Origin: Saprospiraceae bacterium
GTDB taxonomy: Bacteria; Bacteroidota; Bacteroidia; Chitinophagales; Saprospiraceae
Assembly: GCA_020629515.1 (NCBI GenBank)
Contig: JAHDDE010000005.1
Span: 1-64,000 of the forward strand
DNA: 64,000 bases
Direction: 5' to 3'
Shown here: positions 8,237 through 16,768 of the stretch, piece by piece
How the letters are laid out: the number at the start of each line of letters is the position of its first letter
Position numbering within the stretch: position 1 is the first letter of the stretch
Notes under the pieces: generated by a model
The model's database searches: none
What the model saw: only the letters and a program-made list of their open reading frames with translations
What the model was told of the DNA's origin: nothing
Position numbers and translations under genes: made by a program

Positions 8237-9751
8237 TTATTTCGGTATCGAAAACACTCTTGCAAAATATCCTGTCAGTTCGTCTAATGCGACTCTACTA
8301 TCTTCTGGTTCGATCCCTGAGAGTACTTTGGACAATCTTTTCTTATATTCTAATTGCATCGCACGACCTATTTGTATTCTCTGAGCCTGTGGACTTCCTG
8401 CCCCATGCATGCTTTCGGTAAGATATCCCACAGCATTTCTACCCAAAGTCATATTCTCTATAAGTCTCAGCATCTTAATTCTATCTTCAGTTGATACATC
8501 ATCTTTAGCCTTGAGATACTTCTTTATTAACGCACCTATTTTAGGATGATTAAGATCCTTCTCAGAAGGTAAAGTAACCATGATTCCTCCGGCAAGATCT
8601 TGAGACAATCGAGCTATTTCATAAGGCAGTTTGGTGACATGATGCTTACATACATTAGAGATCATATCATCACAAAGAAAGCACCCAGAATCCGTAGGAT
8701 AACCTTGGTAGGACGACGCTATGCCTGTTGCATATATAGTTTCATTGAGATGGGTCATTTCAACTAATTTGTCTTTGATATGAGACGCTTTGGGTACTCC
8801 ATTCATCTCTGCTATAGATGCCGCAGCACCTATCAACACATCACCAACCCCACTTTTACATACATAACTTCTTCTATGGTAAGCGGTGAATCGTTCTACA
8901 AGCATGGCAGCGAAGTCATATTCTCCATTCATAAAAATCAATTCATTAGGAATAAAAACACGATCAAATATCACCATAGCCTCCTGTCCGCCGTACAAGT
9001 TATTGCCTGTGTCTATATGACCTCCTTCCATTGCCCTTAAATCACAAGACTGTCTACCATAGATATAAGTGATACCCTCGGCATCGACTGGTACCGCACC
9101 CACTATTGCAAAGCTTTTATCGGCTTCCGAAAGTCTCATAGTAGGCATTACCAGCATCCAGTGAGAATTAATACATCCCGTTTGATGTGCCTTAGCTCCT
9201 GATATATATACACCCTGCTCATCTTTATCAACTATATGAACGAAGAGGTCTTGATCACTTTGTTCATGGGGAGCCTTGCTTCTATCTCCTTTGACGTCAG
9301 TCATCGCTCCACCAACGACATAGTTATAGGTATGCATTTCTGTCAAAAATTGCTTAAAGCGATCATGATAGTCGCTGCCATATTTTTCATCCATTTCGAA
9401 AGTCACAGAATACAATGCATTTGAAGCATCCATCCCCACACACCTTTGAAAGCAAGTTCCAGTATTCTGACCCAGTTTGCGTTGCATTTTATTTTGCAAA
9501 ACCAGATCATCTGTACTTGTACAAATTCCCAAAAATCGGCTGACTGATTCTCCAGTAAAGGGTGATATAACTGTAGCAAGTTCTGGAGCTGTTACCCCTA
9601 GATCATATGTTTCAGCTACCGCATTAATAGAAGGGCGCATGATCGGGTGATTGACAATATCTTCAACTCTTTCTCCAAAAAGATAAACCTGTAAATCTCG
9701 ACCCTTCAACGAGTCAATATAATCTTGACCAGTAACTATTTTTTCACCCAT
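8237..9751 (-). CDS. 4-hydroxybutyryl-CoA dehydratase/vinylacetyl-CoA isomerase-like protein (HpaB/AbfD family)
   Basis: Member of the HpaB/AbfD flavoprotein family, 504 residues. Unlike plain 4-hydroxyphenylacetate 3-hydroxylases, it keeps the [4Fe-4S] ligand pattern of AbfD: Cys100-x3-Cys104 (CFQRC), His292 and Cys298 in HRRSYVCK, plus Glu257 (GGQEAM) and the TESMHGAGSPQAQR segment (445-458). AbfD dehydrates 4-hydroxybutyryl-CoA to crotonyl-CoA by a ketyl-radical mechanism. From memory the Clostridium enzyme has YGGCK where this protein has YVCK, one residue shorter, so substrate or isomerase-only activity may differ. It follows a crotonase-family gene by 9 bases, supporting a CoA-thioester role. 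The family is confident; the exact substrate is inferred. Confidence 0.82.
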   Translation of the reverse strand: MGEKIVTGQDYIDSLKGRDLQVYLFGERVEDIVNHPIMRPSINAVAETYDLGVTAPELATVISPFTGESVSRFLGICTSTDDLVLQNKMQRKLGQNTGTCFQRCVGMDASNALYSVTFEMDEKYGSDYHDRFKQFLTEMHTYNYVVGGAMTDVKGDRSKAPHEQSDQDLFVHIVDKDEQGVYISGAKAHQTGCINSHWMLVMPTMRLSEADKSFAIVGAVPVDAEGITYIYGRQSCDLRAMEGGHIDTGNNLYGGQEAMVIFDRVFIPNELIFMNGEYDFAAMLVERFTAYHRRSYVCKSGVGDVLIGAAASIAEMNGVPKASHIKDKLVEMTHLNETIYATGIASSYQGYPTDSGCFLCDDMISNVCKHHVTKLPYEIARLSQDLAGGIMVTLPSEKDLNHPKIGALIKKYLKAKDDVSTEDRIKMLRLIENMTLGRNAVGYLTESMHGAGSPQAQRIQIGRAMQLEYKKRLSKVLSGIEPEDSRVALDELTGYFARVFSIPK

Positions 9752-9760
9752 GAACTTTTA

Positions 9761-10552
9761 TTATTTCCCCTTAAATAATGGTTTTCGTTTTTCTAAAAAG
9801 GCTTGAACTCCTTCTGTAAAATCATAGCTTGTCAATCCAATTTGCTGCTGCTCCGCCTCATAAATCGTATTTTGCTCTAATGTACTTATAGTTGCATGTC
9901 TCAAATCTCTTTTTGTTATCTCAACCGCTAATGGTGCTTTAAGTGCAATTTCTTTTGCCCATTTCATTGCATCATTTAATACATCACTCTCATTGACTAC
10001 TCTATTACATATATTCAGCTTTAAACATTCTTCAGCTGAAACTTTATGCCCACCAATTATAATCTCAAATGCTTTACTGTAGCCCACTAATCTATTCAAG
10101 AGCCATCCCGATCCTCCATCAGGTCCCAATCCTATATTAATAAATGGAAACCTTAGTACTGATTTATCTCCCATGACTCTAAGGTCACATGCTAATGCAA
10201 AAGCCAGAGAGACACCCGATACCGCACCGTGAATAGCTGCAATAACTGGCTTGTCCATATGAATTATTTTCTTGACTATAGACCCATAATACATAGGTAT
10301 ATACTCTACTATCTCTTCTGCCGTCTGAGAAACAAGACCTTTAAGATCTGCTCCAGCACTAAATCCAGGGCCTGCCCCAGAAATCACCACACATCTAGCG
10401 TCACTATTAAATTTCGCATTATCCAATGCCTGCAAAAAACCAGTAGTTAAATCGTGATTAACACTGTTATATCGATCAGGTCGATTAAGCAAAATATGGG
10501 CTACTCCATCTGCAATCCGAAAATCTACAGCGTTATTAGGCATTTCTTTCAT
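9761..10552 (-). CDS. crotonase-family enoyl-CoA hydratase/isomerase (PaaG-like)
   Basis: Crotonase-fold enzyme of about 263 residues that handles an acyl-CoA double bond. Seen: the CoA/oxyanion segment SGAGPGFSAGADLKG and the second oxyanion segment IHGAVSGVSLAFALACDL. The usual first catalytic Glu of hydratases is not at the AVSGV position, and the second position is Asp in GLGPDGGSG, as in PaaG-type isomerases. This points to double-bond isomerisation rather than classic hydration. I chose ATG at 10552; an in-frame TTG at 10567 would add five residues and ATG at 10543 would remove three. It is the first gene of a two-gene operon with the AbfD-like gene, 9 bases downstream. Confidence 0.87.
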   Translation of the reverse strand: MKEMPNNAVDFRIADGVAHILLNRPDRYNSVNHDLTTGFLQALDNAKFNSDARCVVISGAGPGFSAGADLKGLVSQTAEEIVEYIPMYYGSIVKKIIHMDKPVIAAIHGAVSGVSLAFALACDLRVMGDKSVLRFPFINIGLGPDGGSGWLLNRLVGYSKAFEIIIGGHKVSAEECLKLNICNRVVNESDVLNDAMKWAKEIALKAPLAVEITKRDLRHATISTLEQNTIYEAEQQQIGLTSYDFTEGVQAFLEKRKPLFKGK

Positions 10553-10752
10553 ATGTATCACATTCAATATATCAGTGAAAATAATGGGTAATTATACCAG
10601 TATAGATAAAATAATTGTCAACATACATAAATGATTACCTCGAATGCCAACACAATAGAGCAATAGAGGAGGTTGAACTTTGCTCATTTGGTTTTCTTAC
10701 CCTAATTATTGAGTTCCCTTATAAAAAGGGAAATGATTAGACAAAAATAAAA

Positions 10753-10782
10753 AGAGGGAATATCTAATTAGACATTCCCTCT
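10753..10782 (-). terminator. Rho-independent-terminator-like hairpin read on the minus strand
   Basis: The arms GAGGGAAT / ATTCCCTC (10754-10761 and 10774-10781) are extended by TCTA/TAGA. Read on the minus strand the single odd pair is a G-U wobble and the hairpin is followed by CTTTTTATTTTTG, a good T tract. Read on the plus strand the same pair is an A-C mismatch and no T tract follows. It therefore looks like a minus-strand terminator, yet no minus-strand gene is visible just upstream of it (10790-11248). Confidence 0.55.
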
Positions 10783-10834
10783 CACCAATTGATTACTATA
10801 TTTTTAAAGACTTTAAAGTCTATTTGTTTTAGAA

Positions 10835-10871
10835 AAAGACTTGAAGAATCATAAAGATTTTTCAAGTCTTT
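10835..10871 (+). repeat. long inverted repeat (16-bp stem)
   Basis: The arms are 10835-10850 and 10856-10871, with a five-base loop ATAAA. All positions pair except one, which is a G-U wobble if transcribed on the plus strand and a C-A mismatch if transcribed on the minus strand. The palindrome AGACTTTAAAGTCT at 10808-10821 shares the AAGACTT core, so the two form a tandem of related hairpins. It may be part of a structured RNA or a protein-binding site. Confidence 0.55.
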
Positions 10872-11248
10872 AAGTGGTTCTTGATTTCCACTAAGGTTAA
10901 ATTCAAACTTCAATTACAATCGTTACAATCTTAAGACGAATACAAAAAACGGCAACCACATAGAAATTGTAGATGATCAGTAGATTTTTGCGATTACTGC
11001 TAAGTAGCCGACATTATATCTTAAGAAATGGATAAATTTCATGACAGTGCATATCGATATTATCCCAAATGATGCAGATATATTAAAAATATCATTAATG
11101 TGTGCGGCATTTTTTAGTAATATTATATTTATTGGTTAATAAATCCTCTACAAAGTCTTGATTCAAATTGTAGAGTAATTGTCTACAAGCGACCAAAAAA
11201 AATTAGTGATATTTGTATAACCTTTAGATTTACATTGAACACCCTAAC

Positions 11249-11713
11249 ATGAAAAACAACTTTAATTCAAAAAAGATACTTCTGATAGAGGATAACATCG
11301 GTGATGTTAAACTGATTGAGGAAGCCATCAAAGCAAATTCACTGAACGTAAGCCTCACAGTACTTGACGACGGAGAAAAAGCCAAAGACTATTACGAACA
11401 AAAAGTAGCTGATGGTTACACTGATTTACCAGATTTAATTATATGTGATCTTAACTTACCCCGTTTTAAAGGGGATGAAATCATCAAGCTTTACAAGAAA
11501 GATGAGCGAATGAGGGTCATTCCATTGATAGTGCTGACTACGTCAAACTTAGACTTAGATATTAATTCTTGCTATCAATATGGAGCGAATGCTTATCTAA
11601 TAAAACCATTGGACGTTTTAGAATTTTTTGACATGATTTTACATGTTCATAAATTCTGGTTTCAGCTCGCAGAGATGCCTATCCACAAAGTAACGGAAAG
11701 CGCTTCTGTTTAA
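11249..11713 (+). CDS. single-domain response regulator (Rcp1-like receiver)
   Basis: Stand-alone CheY-fold receiver of 154 residues without an output domain. Seen: acidic pair Glu14-Asp15, phospho-acceptor Asp67 in IICDLNLPRFKG, switch Thr97/98 in VLTTSN and Lys119 in YLIKPLD. The extended loop and PLDVLEFFDMI ending match the Rcp1-type receivers often paired with phytochrome-like or PAS histidine kinases. Its partner is not adjacent; the PAS kinase at 20530-23013 is a possible candidate by inference only. It is convergent with the response regulator gene ending at 11756. Confidence 0.92.
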   Translation: MKNNFNSKKILLIEDNIGDVKLIEEAIKANSLNVSLTVLDDGEKAKDYYEQKVADGYTDLPDLIICDLNLPRFKGDEIIKLYKKDERMRVIPLIVLTTSNLDLDINSCYQYGANAYLIKPLDVLEFFDMILHVHKFWFQLAEMPIHKVTESASV

Positions 11714-11755
11714 ATCTAAATATCGATTATTATTTTTTTGATCTTAGTGTTGTGA

Positions 11756-12718
11756 TTACACACTAAGGATATATTCTCTTAACGATACATCGGCATCAAG
11801 CTTTAATTTCTTTTTTAACCTATATCTCGTCATTTGTATACTTTTCATTTCTACCCCCAGTATTCCCGCTAATTCGAAGTTATCGATGTTCATTTTAATA
11901 TAAGCGCAGTGCTTTAGATCTAATGCGGTTAATTTTGGATTAAGCTTTACTAATTGACTAAAGAAATCTGGATGGGTGGACTCGAATACCTTTTTGAATT
12001 CACCCCAATTATCTTCCTCATGACTTATCTCACTCAGACTTTTCTCAAGTTTTCTTAAGTTTCTTATAACCGCACTATCTGGATTTTCAGACTTAAGTAT
12101 ATTTATATTTTTGACAATTTCCTTTACGATACCTTCAACATTTTTACCCACCTTAGAAGACTCTACTTCCATAGTTATGAGCTTTCTTTTCTTATCGTCT
12201 AGCTCTCTTTCTAATTCTAATCTTTTAAGTTCCGCAAGTTCTGCTTTGATTTTTATGGAAGCTTGTAACTCTTGTTTTTGAATTGTAATTATTTCATTCA
12301 ATTCTTCCAACTGGTCTTTTTGCTTTTGTAGAGACAATTGGGCTCGAGACAATTTAAGTGCGCTATCCACTCTTGCCACTAATTCTACTCCTTTAACTGG
12401 TTTTTGAAGGAAATCTACACTACCATAATCAAAGGCTTGCTCAAGAACTGATTCATCCTCTAAACCAGTAATTATAATAACCGGCAAGTTATCATAATCC
12501 GGATGACCTTTAATTAATTTTAAAGCCTCCAATCCACCGACTATTGGCATCTGCCAATCCAACAAAATAAGATCTACTTGATTAGAAGATAAAAAGGGAA
12601 TTATCTTTTCTCCATCATCGAGTTCATGAAATTCAAAACGATCATAACCGAGTAATTCCATATATAGTATACGATCTACTCTTCTATCATCAACCGTAAG
12701 GATTTTAGACTTTGGCAT
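11756..12718 (-). CDS. response regulator with receiver, coiled coil and LuxR-like HTH
   Basis: Response regulator of 320 residues from the chosen ATG at 12718; a TTG 54 bases further upstream (12772) is in frame but precedes a poor receiver start. Residues 4-120 form the receiver, with Asp10-Asp11, phospho-acceptor Asp54 in LLDWQMP, Thr near 78 and Lys in FLQKPVKG. Residues about 120-190 are a highly charged coiled coil (KQKDQLEELNEIITIQKQEL). The C-terminal ~60 residues (LTALDLKHCAYIKMN, then LAGILGVEMKSIQMTRYRLK) fit a LuxR/GerE-like helix-turn-helix of the kind fused to coiled coils in Bacteroidota. It follows the alanine dehydrogenase gene on the same strand. Confidence 0.88.
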   Translation of the reverse strand: MPKSKILTVDDRRVDRILYMELLGYDRFEFHELDDGEKIIPFLSSNQVDLILLDWQMPIVGGLEALKLIKGHPDYDNLPVIIITGLEDESVLEQAFDYGSVDFLQKPVKGVELVARVDSALKLSRAQLSLQKQKDQLEELNEIITIQKQELQASIKIKAELAELKRLELERELDDKKRKLITMEVESSKVGKNVEGIVKEIVKNINILKSENPDSAVIRNLRKLEKSLSEISHEEDNWGEFKKVFESTHPDFFSQLVKLNPKLTALDLKHCAYIKMNIDNFELAGILGVEMKSIQMTRYRLKKKLKLDADVSLREYILSV

Positions 12719-12792
12719 ACTCTCTTCACATTTCAGCGAATAGTAAAAATATAAAAAATCCAGTCTATTCAACCCATATATTAGAATTTTTC

Positions 12793-13896
12793 CTAATGCA
12801 ACGGCTCATAGTCTAAATCGAAGGCATCAGCGATGGCCTCATATACGACTTTACCCTTTACTATATTTAATCCCAACCTTAGAGCGGGGTCATCACCACA
12901 GGCTTGTTCCCAGCCTTTATCTGCGAGCTGGATGGCATATTTTAATGTAGCGTTGGTCAATGCAAAGGTTGAAGTCCTTGGTACTGCTCCTGGCATATTG
13001 GCGACACAATAGTGCAAAACATCATCTATGACATAAGTTGGATTCTCATGGGTCGTTGGCTTACAAGTCTCGATACATCCACCTTGATCAACTGCGACAT
13101 CCACTACTACTGTACCTGGCTCCATCTGCTTTAGCATCTCTTTAGATATAATCTTAGGTGCTTTAGCACCTGGTATTAGTACGGCACCAACTATTAGATC
13201 TGCTGATTTAATGAGCCTATTGATATTATGCTGATCAGAATAAAGAGTATTGACATTAGCGGGTAAAATTTCGGACAAATATCTAAGCCTATCCAGATTA
13301 ATATCTAATATGGTAACATTGGCCCCTAATCCTGCAGCCATCTTAGCAGCCTGAGTGCCTACAATTCCCCCTCCGATTATAATGACATTGGCCGGTTCCA
13401 CACCTGGCACACCACCTAATAAAACACCCTTACCGCCCATAGGTTTTTCTAAGTATTTAGCGCCTTCCTGTATTGACATTCTACCCGCCACTTCAGACAT
13501 AGGTACTAATAATGGTAAACTACCATCAGTCAATTGAACTGTCTCATATGACAAACAAACGGCTCCACTCTTCAACATAGCTTTGGTCAGTGGTTCGTAA
13601 GATGCAAAATGAAAATAAGTAAAGAGAAGCTGATCCTTTTTGATCAACCCGTATTCTTTTTCAATTGGTTCTTTAACCTTGATAATCATTTCGGCGATAT
13701 CATATGTTGATTCGATTGTAGGGCTAATCTTACATCCCACTTCAACATAATCATTATCAAGAAAACCACTTCCTATCCCAGCTCCTTTTTGGATATGAAG
13801 TTCATGACCACGTGATGTTAATGCTAATGCCCCCGCAGGAGTAAGGCCCACACGATTTTCATTGTTTTTTATCTCTTTTGGTACTCCGATGATCAT
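12793..13896 (-). CDS. ald: alanine dehydrogenase
   Basis: NAD-dependent L-alanine dehydrogenase (L-alanine to pyruvate and ammonia, reversible), 367 residues. The N-terminal signature MIIGVPKEIKNNENRVGLTP carries the substrate Arg15. Catalytic Lys75 (IIKVKEP) and His96 (YFHFASYE) are at the positions known in characterised enzymes, and the Rossmann motif GGGIVGTQAA lies near 174-183. It is a soluble cytoplasmic enzyme, usually hexameric. It lies 100 bases downstream of menD and 74 bases upstream of the response regulator start; whether it is co-transcribed with menD is unclear. A TAnnTTTG-like -7 element (CAAAAATA on the plus strand, 13919-13926) precedes it. Confidence 0.95.
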   Translation of the reverse strand: MIIGVPKEIKNNENRVGLTPAGALALTSRGHELHIQKGAGIGSGFLDNDYVEVGCKISPTIESTYDIAEMIIKVKEPIEKEYGLIKKDQLLFTYFHFASYEPLTKAMLKSGAVCLSYETVQLTDGSLPLLVPMSEVAGRMSIQEGAKYLEKPMGGKGVLLGGVPGVEPANVIIIGGGIVGTQAAKMAAGLGANVTILDINLDRLRYLSEILPANVNTLYSDQHNINRLIKSADLIVGAVLIPGAKAPKIISKEMLKQMEPGTVVVDVAVDQGGCIETCKPTTHENPTYVIDDVLHYCVANMPGAVPRTSTFALTNATLKYAIQLADKGWEQACGDDPALRLGLNIVKGKVVYEAIADAFDLDYEPLH

Positions 13897-13996
13897 AGAT
13901 ACAATTTACTTTATTATTCAAAAATACCTAATTAAGCTATTGAATGTGTTAATATAACTCAATAATCAATAATTAAAAGTCATAATAAAATAGTAT

Positions 13997-15688
13997 TTAT
14001 TTGATAGCCAAATATCTAAAGTATTCTTTGAGTACTCGATCATTTTCAAATCGTGGCGTAAATGCTTCCAATATGGCCATTTCATTTTCTTGATTTAAAA
14101 AATCCTCCAGACAAGCCTCTAATTCATCTCCATTTGCTACTCTCAGATAAGTCAAATTATGTTGATCAGCAAAAGCTTGAGCATTGGTGACATGATAAGC
14201 CTCAAAATGCTTTTCAAGTTGTGCCGTAGTTGATGGACCAGGAATAACTCTAAAAATGTTGCCGCCTGAATTATTAAGTATGACTATCTTAAAATTAGCT
14301 GGTTTATGATGATGCCAAAAAGCATTAGAGTCATAAAAAAAGGCTACGTCGCCCGAAAGGAGTATATTTCTATTCTTAGAATGTAAAGCAAATCCTAAAG
14401 CCGTACTGGTGCAACCATCTATTCCGCTTACTCCTCGATTACAATGATAGTTCACATTTTTCTTAGCATCAAAAAGTTGTGCATATCTTACAGAAGTGCT
14501 GTTGGCCAAATGGAGTTCATCCCCACTTTTTAATTTCTCAGATAATTTAGAAGCTACATATAAGTCTGACCAAGGTACATTTTTCATAAATGCTTTGTGA
14601 GCCTTCATTCTGTTTGAAAATCTGAGCAACCATTCAGACTTGAAGTCATTAAATTCCTCGCGAACAGATTCTACTCCCATTAGCTCCACAAATCGAGATA
14701 AATCTAATGGAATATTTAGAGTCAAGGACTGATAGGTATCCATATATCTATCATTATGGTCAACATGCCAATGTTCTTGGATATTCATAGCTCTAAATAA
14801 GAACCTGATTTTTTTTGACACTAAAGAGTATCCACAAGAAATGAGTAATGTGGGAGTCATGTCGTCCAGATTATCTTCGTGTATCAACTCATCGATTGTT
14901 CTATCAATACAACAAATTATATTTTCTCCAGCAACATTTGATGTAGCTTCGGTGAGTACAACAATATTTTTTTGGGTAGACAAAAGCTGTATTGATTTTC
15001 TCCATTTTTCATCAGCTCTTCTTTGTCCACACAGTACGATAATCTTTTGGTGGTTTTCAAAATCTTCTTTTAAAGCGTCTATATCTTCTGGGCGAAGTGA
15101 ATTGTGGGCTTTAAGGGATTTGACTATTTTAGGATGCTTGCTTACTTCGTTTTTCTGATCATATAGAGGCTCATGAAGGGGAATGTTAATATGTACAGGG
15201 CCTATATCATGAACCATAGCAGTATCTATGGCTTGATTAACAATTCTGTCATTATACCATAAATGATCATCTTGGTCTGCTTCTTGTAGGAGTTCAAAAG
15301 ACCCATTAATGAAATTGGCATAGACATTTTTTTGTCTCAACGTTTGACCTGCTCTTTGATCAATCCACTCAATTGGCCGATCTGCCGACAGGACAATCAA
15401 AGGAACCTTTTGATAATAAGCCTCACTAAGTGCAGGGCTATAATTTAACAGTGCGCTACCTGACGTACAGCAAAGTATCGTGGCTGTTTTAGAATAGAGA
15501 GATAAGCCTAAGGCAAAAAATCCAGCAGTTCTTTCATCTGGGATATTATAAGTAGTAAAATATGGATCATTATCAAAACTTATAATCAGGGGAGCATTTC
15601 TCGATCCTGGACTAAAAACGATATTCTTGATACCCTTGGCCTTACATATTAAAACCAAACGAGCTACAGATTCCTTACTTGAGATCAT
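13997..15688 (-). CDS. menD: MenD, SEPHCHC synthase
   Basis: ThDP-dependent 2-succinyl-5-enolpyruvyl-6-hydroxy-3-cyclohexene-1-carboxylate synthase of the menaquinone pathway, condensing isochorismate with 2-oxoglutarate. About 563 residues from the chosen ATG at 15688 (MISSKES), which overlaps the menF stop region by 14 bases and suggests translational coupling; a TTG at 15712 is in frame but less likely. Family segments: FSPGSRNAPL near 24-33, TSGSALLNYSPALSEA, DQRAGQTLRQ, and the ThDP/Mg region GVSGIDGCTSTALGFA followed by SGDVAFFYD and NNSGGNIFR. All expected domains are present. Confidence 0.95.
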   Translation of the reverse strand: MISSKESVARLVLICKAKGIKNIVFSPGSRNAPLIISFDNDPYFTTYNIPDERTAGFFALGLSLYSKTATILCCTSGSALLNYSPALSEAYYQKVPLIVLSADRPIEWIDQRAGQTLRQKNVYANFINGSFELLQEADQDDHLWYNDRIVNQAIDTAMVHDIGPVHINIPLHEPLYDQKNEVSKHPKIVKSLKAHNSLRPEDIDALKEDFENHQKIIVLCGQRRADEKWRKSIQLLSTQKNIVVLTEATSNVAGENIICCIDRTIDELIHEDNLDDMTPTLLISCGYSLVSKKIRFLFRAMNIQEHWHVDHNDRYMDTYQSLTLNIPLDLSRFVELMGVESVREEFNDFKSEWLLRFSNRMKAHKAFMKNVPWSDLYVASKLSEKLKSGDELHLANSTSVRYAQLFDAKKNVNYHCNRGVSGIDGCTSTALGFALHSKNRNILLSGDVAFFYDSNAFWHHHKPANFKIVILNNSGGNIFRVIPGPSTTAQLEKHFEAYHVTNAQAFADQHNLTYLRVANGDELEACLEDFLNQENEMAILEAFTPRFENDRVLKEYFRYLAIK

Positions 15689-16718
15689 ATTTATGCAATG
15701 AACTTTGTTCAATTATATTCAAAAGTGTATTAGCCTTTGACTCTGTTTCTACCCATTCAGAAAGTGGATCCGACTCTGCAGTTATCCCTCCACCTATGAA
15801 TAATGCAAAACCATTTTTAAAAACCTTCATACTTCTCAGGTTGATGTAAAATCCGTCATCATCATCTATAGCTACAGGACCTAAATAGCCGCAATAATCT
15901 TCTCTTTTATGTGGTTCTAACTGAATGATGTATTTGATGGCCTCATCTTGTGGTGTACCACTTATAGCCGGACCAGGGTGTAAAATTCTTCCAAGTTCAT
16001 CTAAAGATCTATTACCCAAATCAATATTGTACTGAGTGCAGATATGAAGCAACTTACCTGCCCTCATAGTTCGATCTGCTACTTCAATATAATCAATGCC
16101 CAATGCGTCCAATTTTAATTTTATGAAATCTTTGAGGAATGCTTGTTCTTTTACCTCTTTTTCTCCCCACTTCACTCGTTCCAATGGTATTCCATGGTCC
16201 AACTGAGTACCTGCCAATGCCATAGTTGTAACTTGAGTATTAGAAAGTCTCTTAATCAAAACTTCTGGAGTCGCACCTATCCAACACCCTCTACCCGGCA
16301 CATGGTAACAAAAAACGAAAACCTCTGGATAGTCAATAACGAGATTACTGAATACTTCCCAGACATCCACATTTTCTTTGTCGATGCATTTTTTTCTCGA
16401 ATAGACTACTTTCTGAAGGCTTCCTAATTCAATAGTTCTAACAATTTTCTCAACCTGTTGCAGATATTTACTTCGAGGTATATTATCATAATTAATTCCC
16501 TCTATCGGATTGAAAGAAAAGGGTTGGTTAGAAATAATATTTTCTGCTAAAATCGAGGTGCTCGATTTACCCGTTCTAATAAATGATTCGATAAAAAACT
16601 GCGGGGTATCTGGTACAAATCCAGATGTAAAACCCCTATTGTTCTGAAATATCAATTTAAAATCTAACGACCCAGGTCTGCTGTAAGCTACAAAAGAATC
16701 ATTTGGTTCAAAATTCAT
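15675..16718 (-). CDS. menF: isochorismate synthase
   Basis: Chorismate-binding enzyme of 347 residues converting chorismate to isochorismate, the first committed step of menaquinone synthesis. The C-terminal two-thirds carries the family signatures: KVVYSRKKC (near 124), GATPEVLIKR, the segment EKEVKEQAFLKDFIK, HPGPAISGTP and the Mg-binding region REDYCGYLGP, ending with IGGGITAESDP. It is shorter at the N-terminus than E. coli MenF, as is common in Bacteroidota. It lies 50 bases downstream of menE and overlaps menD. Confidence 0.94.
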   Translation of the reverse strand: MNFEPNDSFVAYSRPGSLDFKLIFQNNRGFTSGFVPDTPQFFIESFIRTGKSSTSILAENIISNQPFSFNPIEGINYDNIPRSKYLQQVEKIVRTIELGSLQKVVYSRKKCIDKENVDVWEVFSNLVIDYPEVFVFCYHVPGRGCWIGATPEVLIKRLSNTQVTTMALAGTQLDHGIPLERVKWGEKEVKEQAFLKDFIKLKLDALGIDYIEVADRTMRAGKLLHICTQYNIDLGNRSLDELGRILHPGPAISGTPQDEAIKYIIQLEPHKREDYCGYLGPVAIDDDDGFYINLRSMKVFKNGFALFIGGGITAESDPLSEWVETESKANTLLNIIEQSSLHKYDLK

Positions 16719-16768
16719 ATTTCCACTTGAATCATAACTATAATAGTAAAATTAAAACGTCTTTAGTA

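Larger units (their letters stand above)
10568..11248. other. 681-base non-coding region rich in hairpins
   Basis: No credible coding sequence is seen on either strand. The region holds at least four inverted repeats: 10714-10732 (TTCCCTT/AAGGGAA), 10753-10782, 10835-10871 and 11146-11175 (CTCTACAA/TTGTAGAG), plus the 14-base palindrome at 10808-10821. No tRNA-like TpsiC arm, riboswitch core or rRNA segment was recognised. It separates a minus-strand operon from a plus-strand response regulator, so it must hold both promoters; a partial match to the -7 consensus (GATATTTG) ends at 11215. It may encode a small RNA. Confidence 0.6.

Noticed and set aside
10568-11248. tRNA, tmRNA or 6S RNA in the hairpin-rich gap
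   Set aside because: No CCA-ended cloverleaf, TpsiC motif or recognisable conserved core was seen; the structures are simple hairpins, so no named RNA is assigned.
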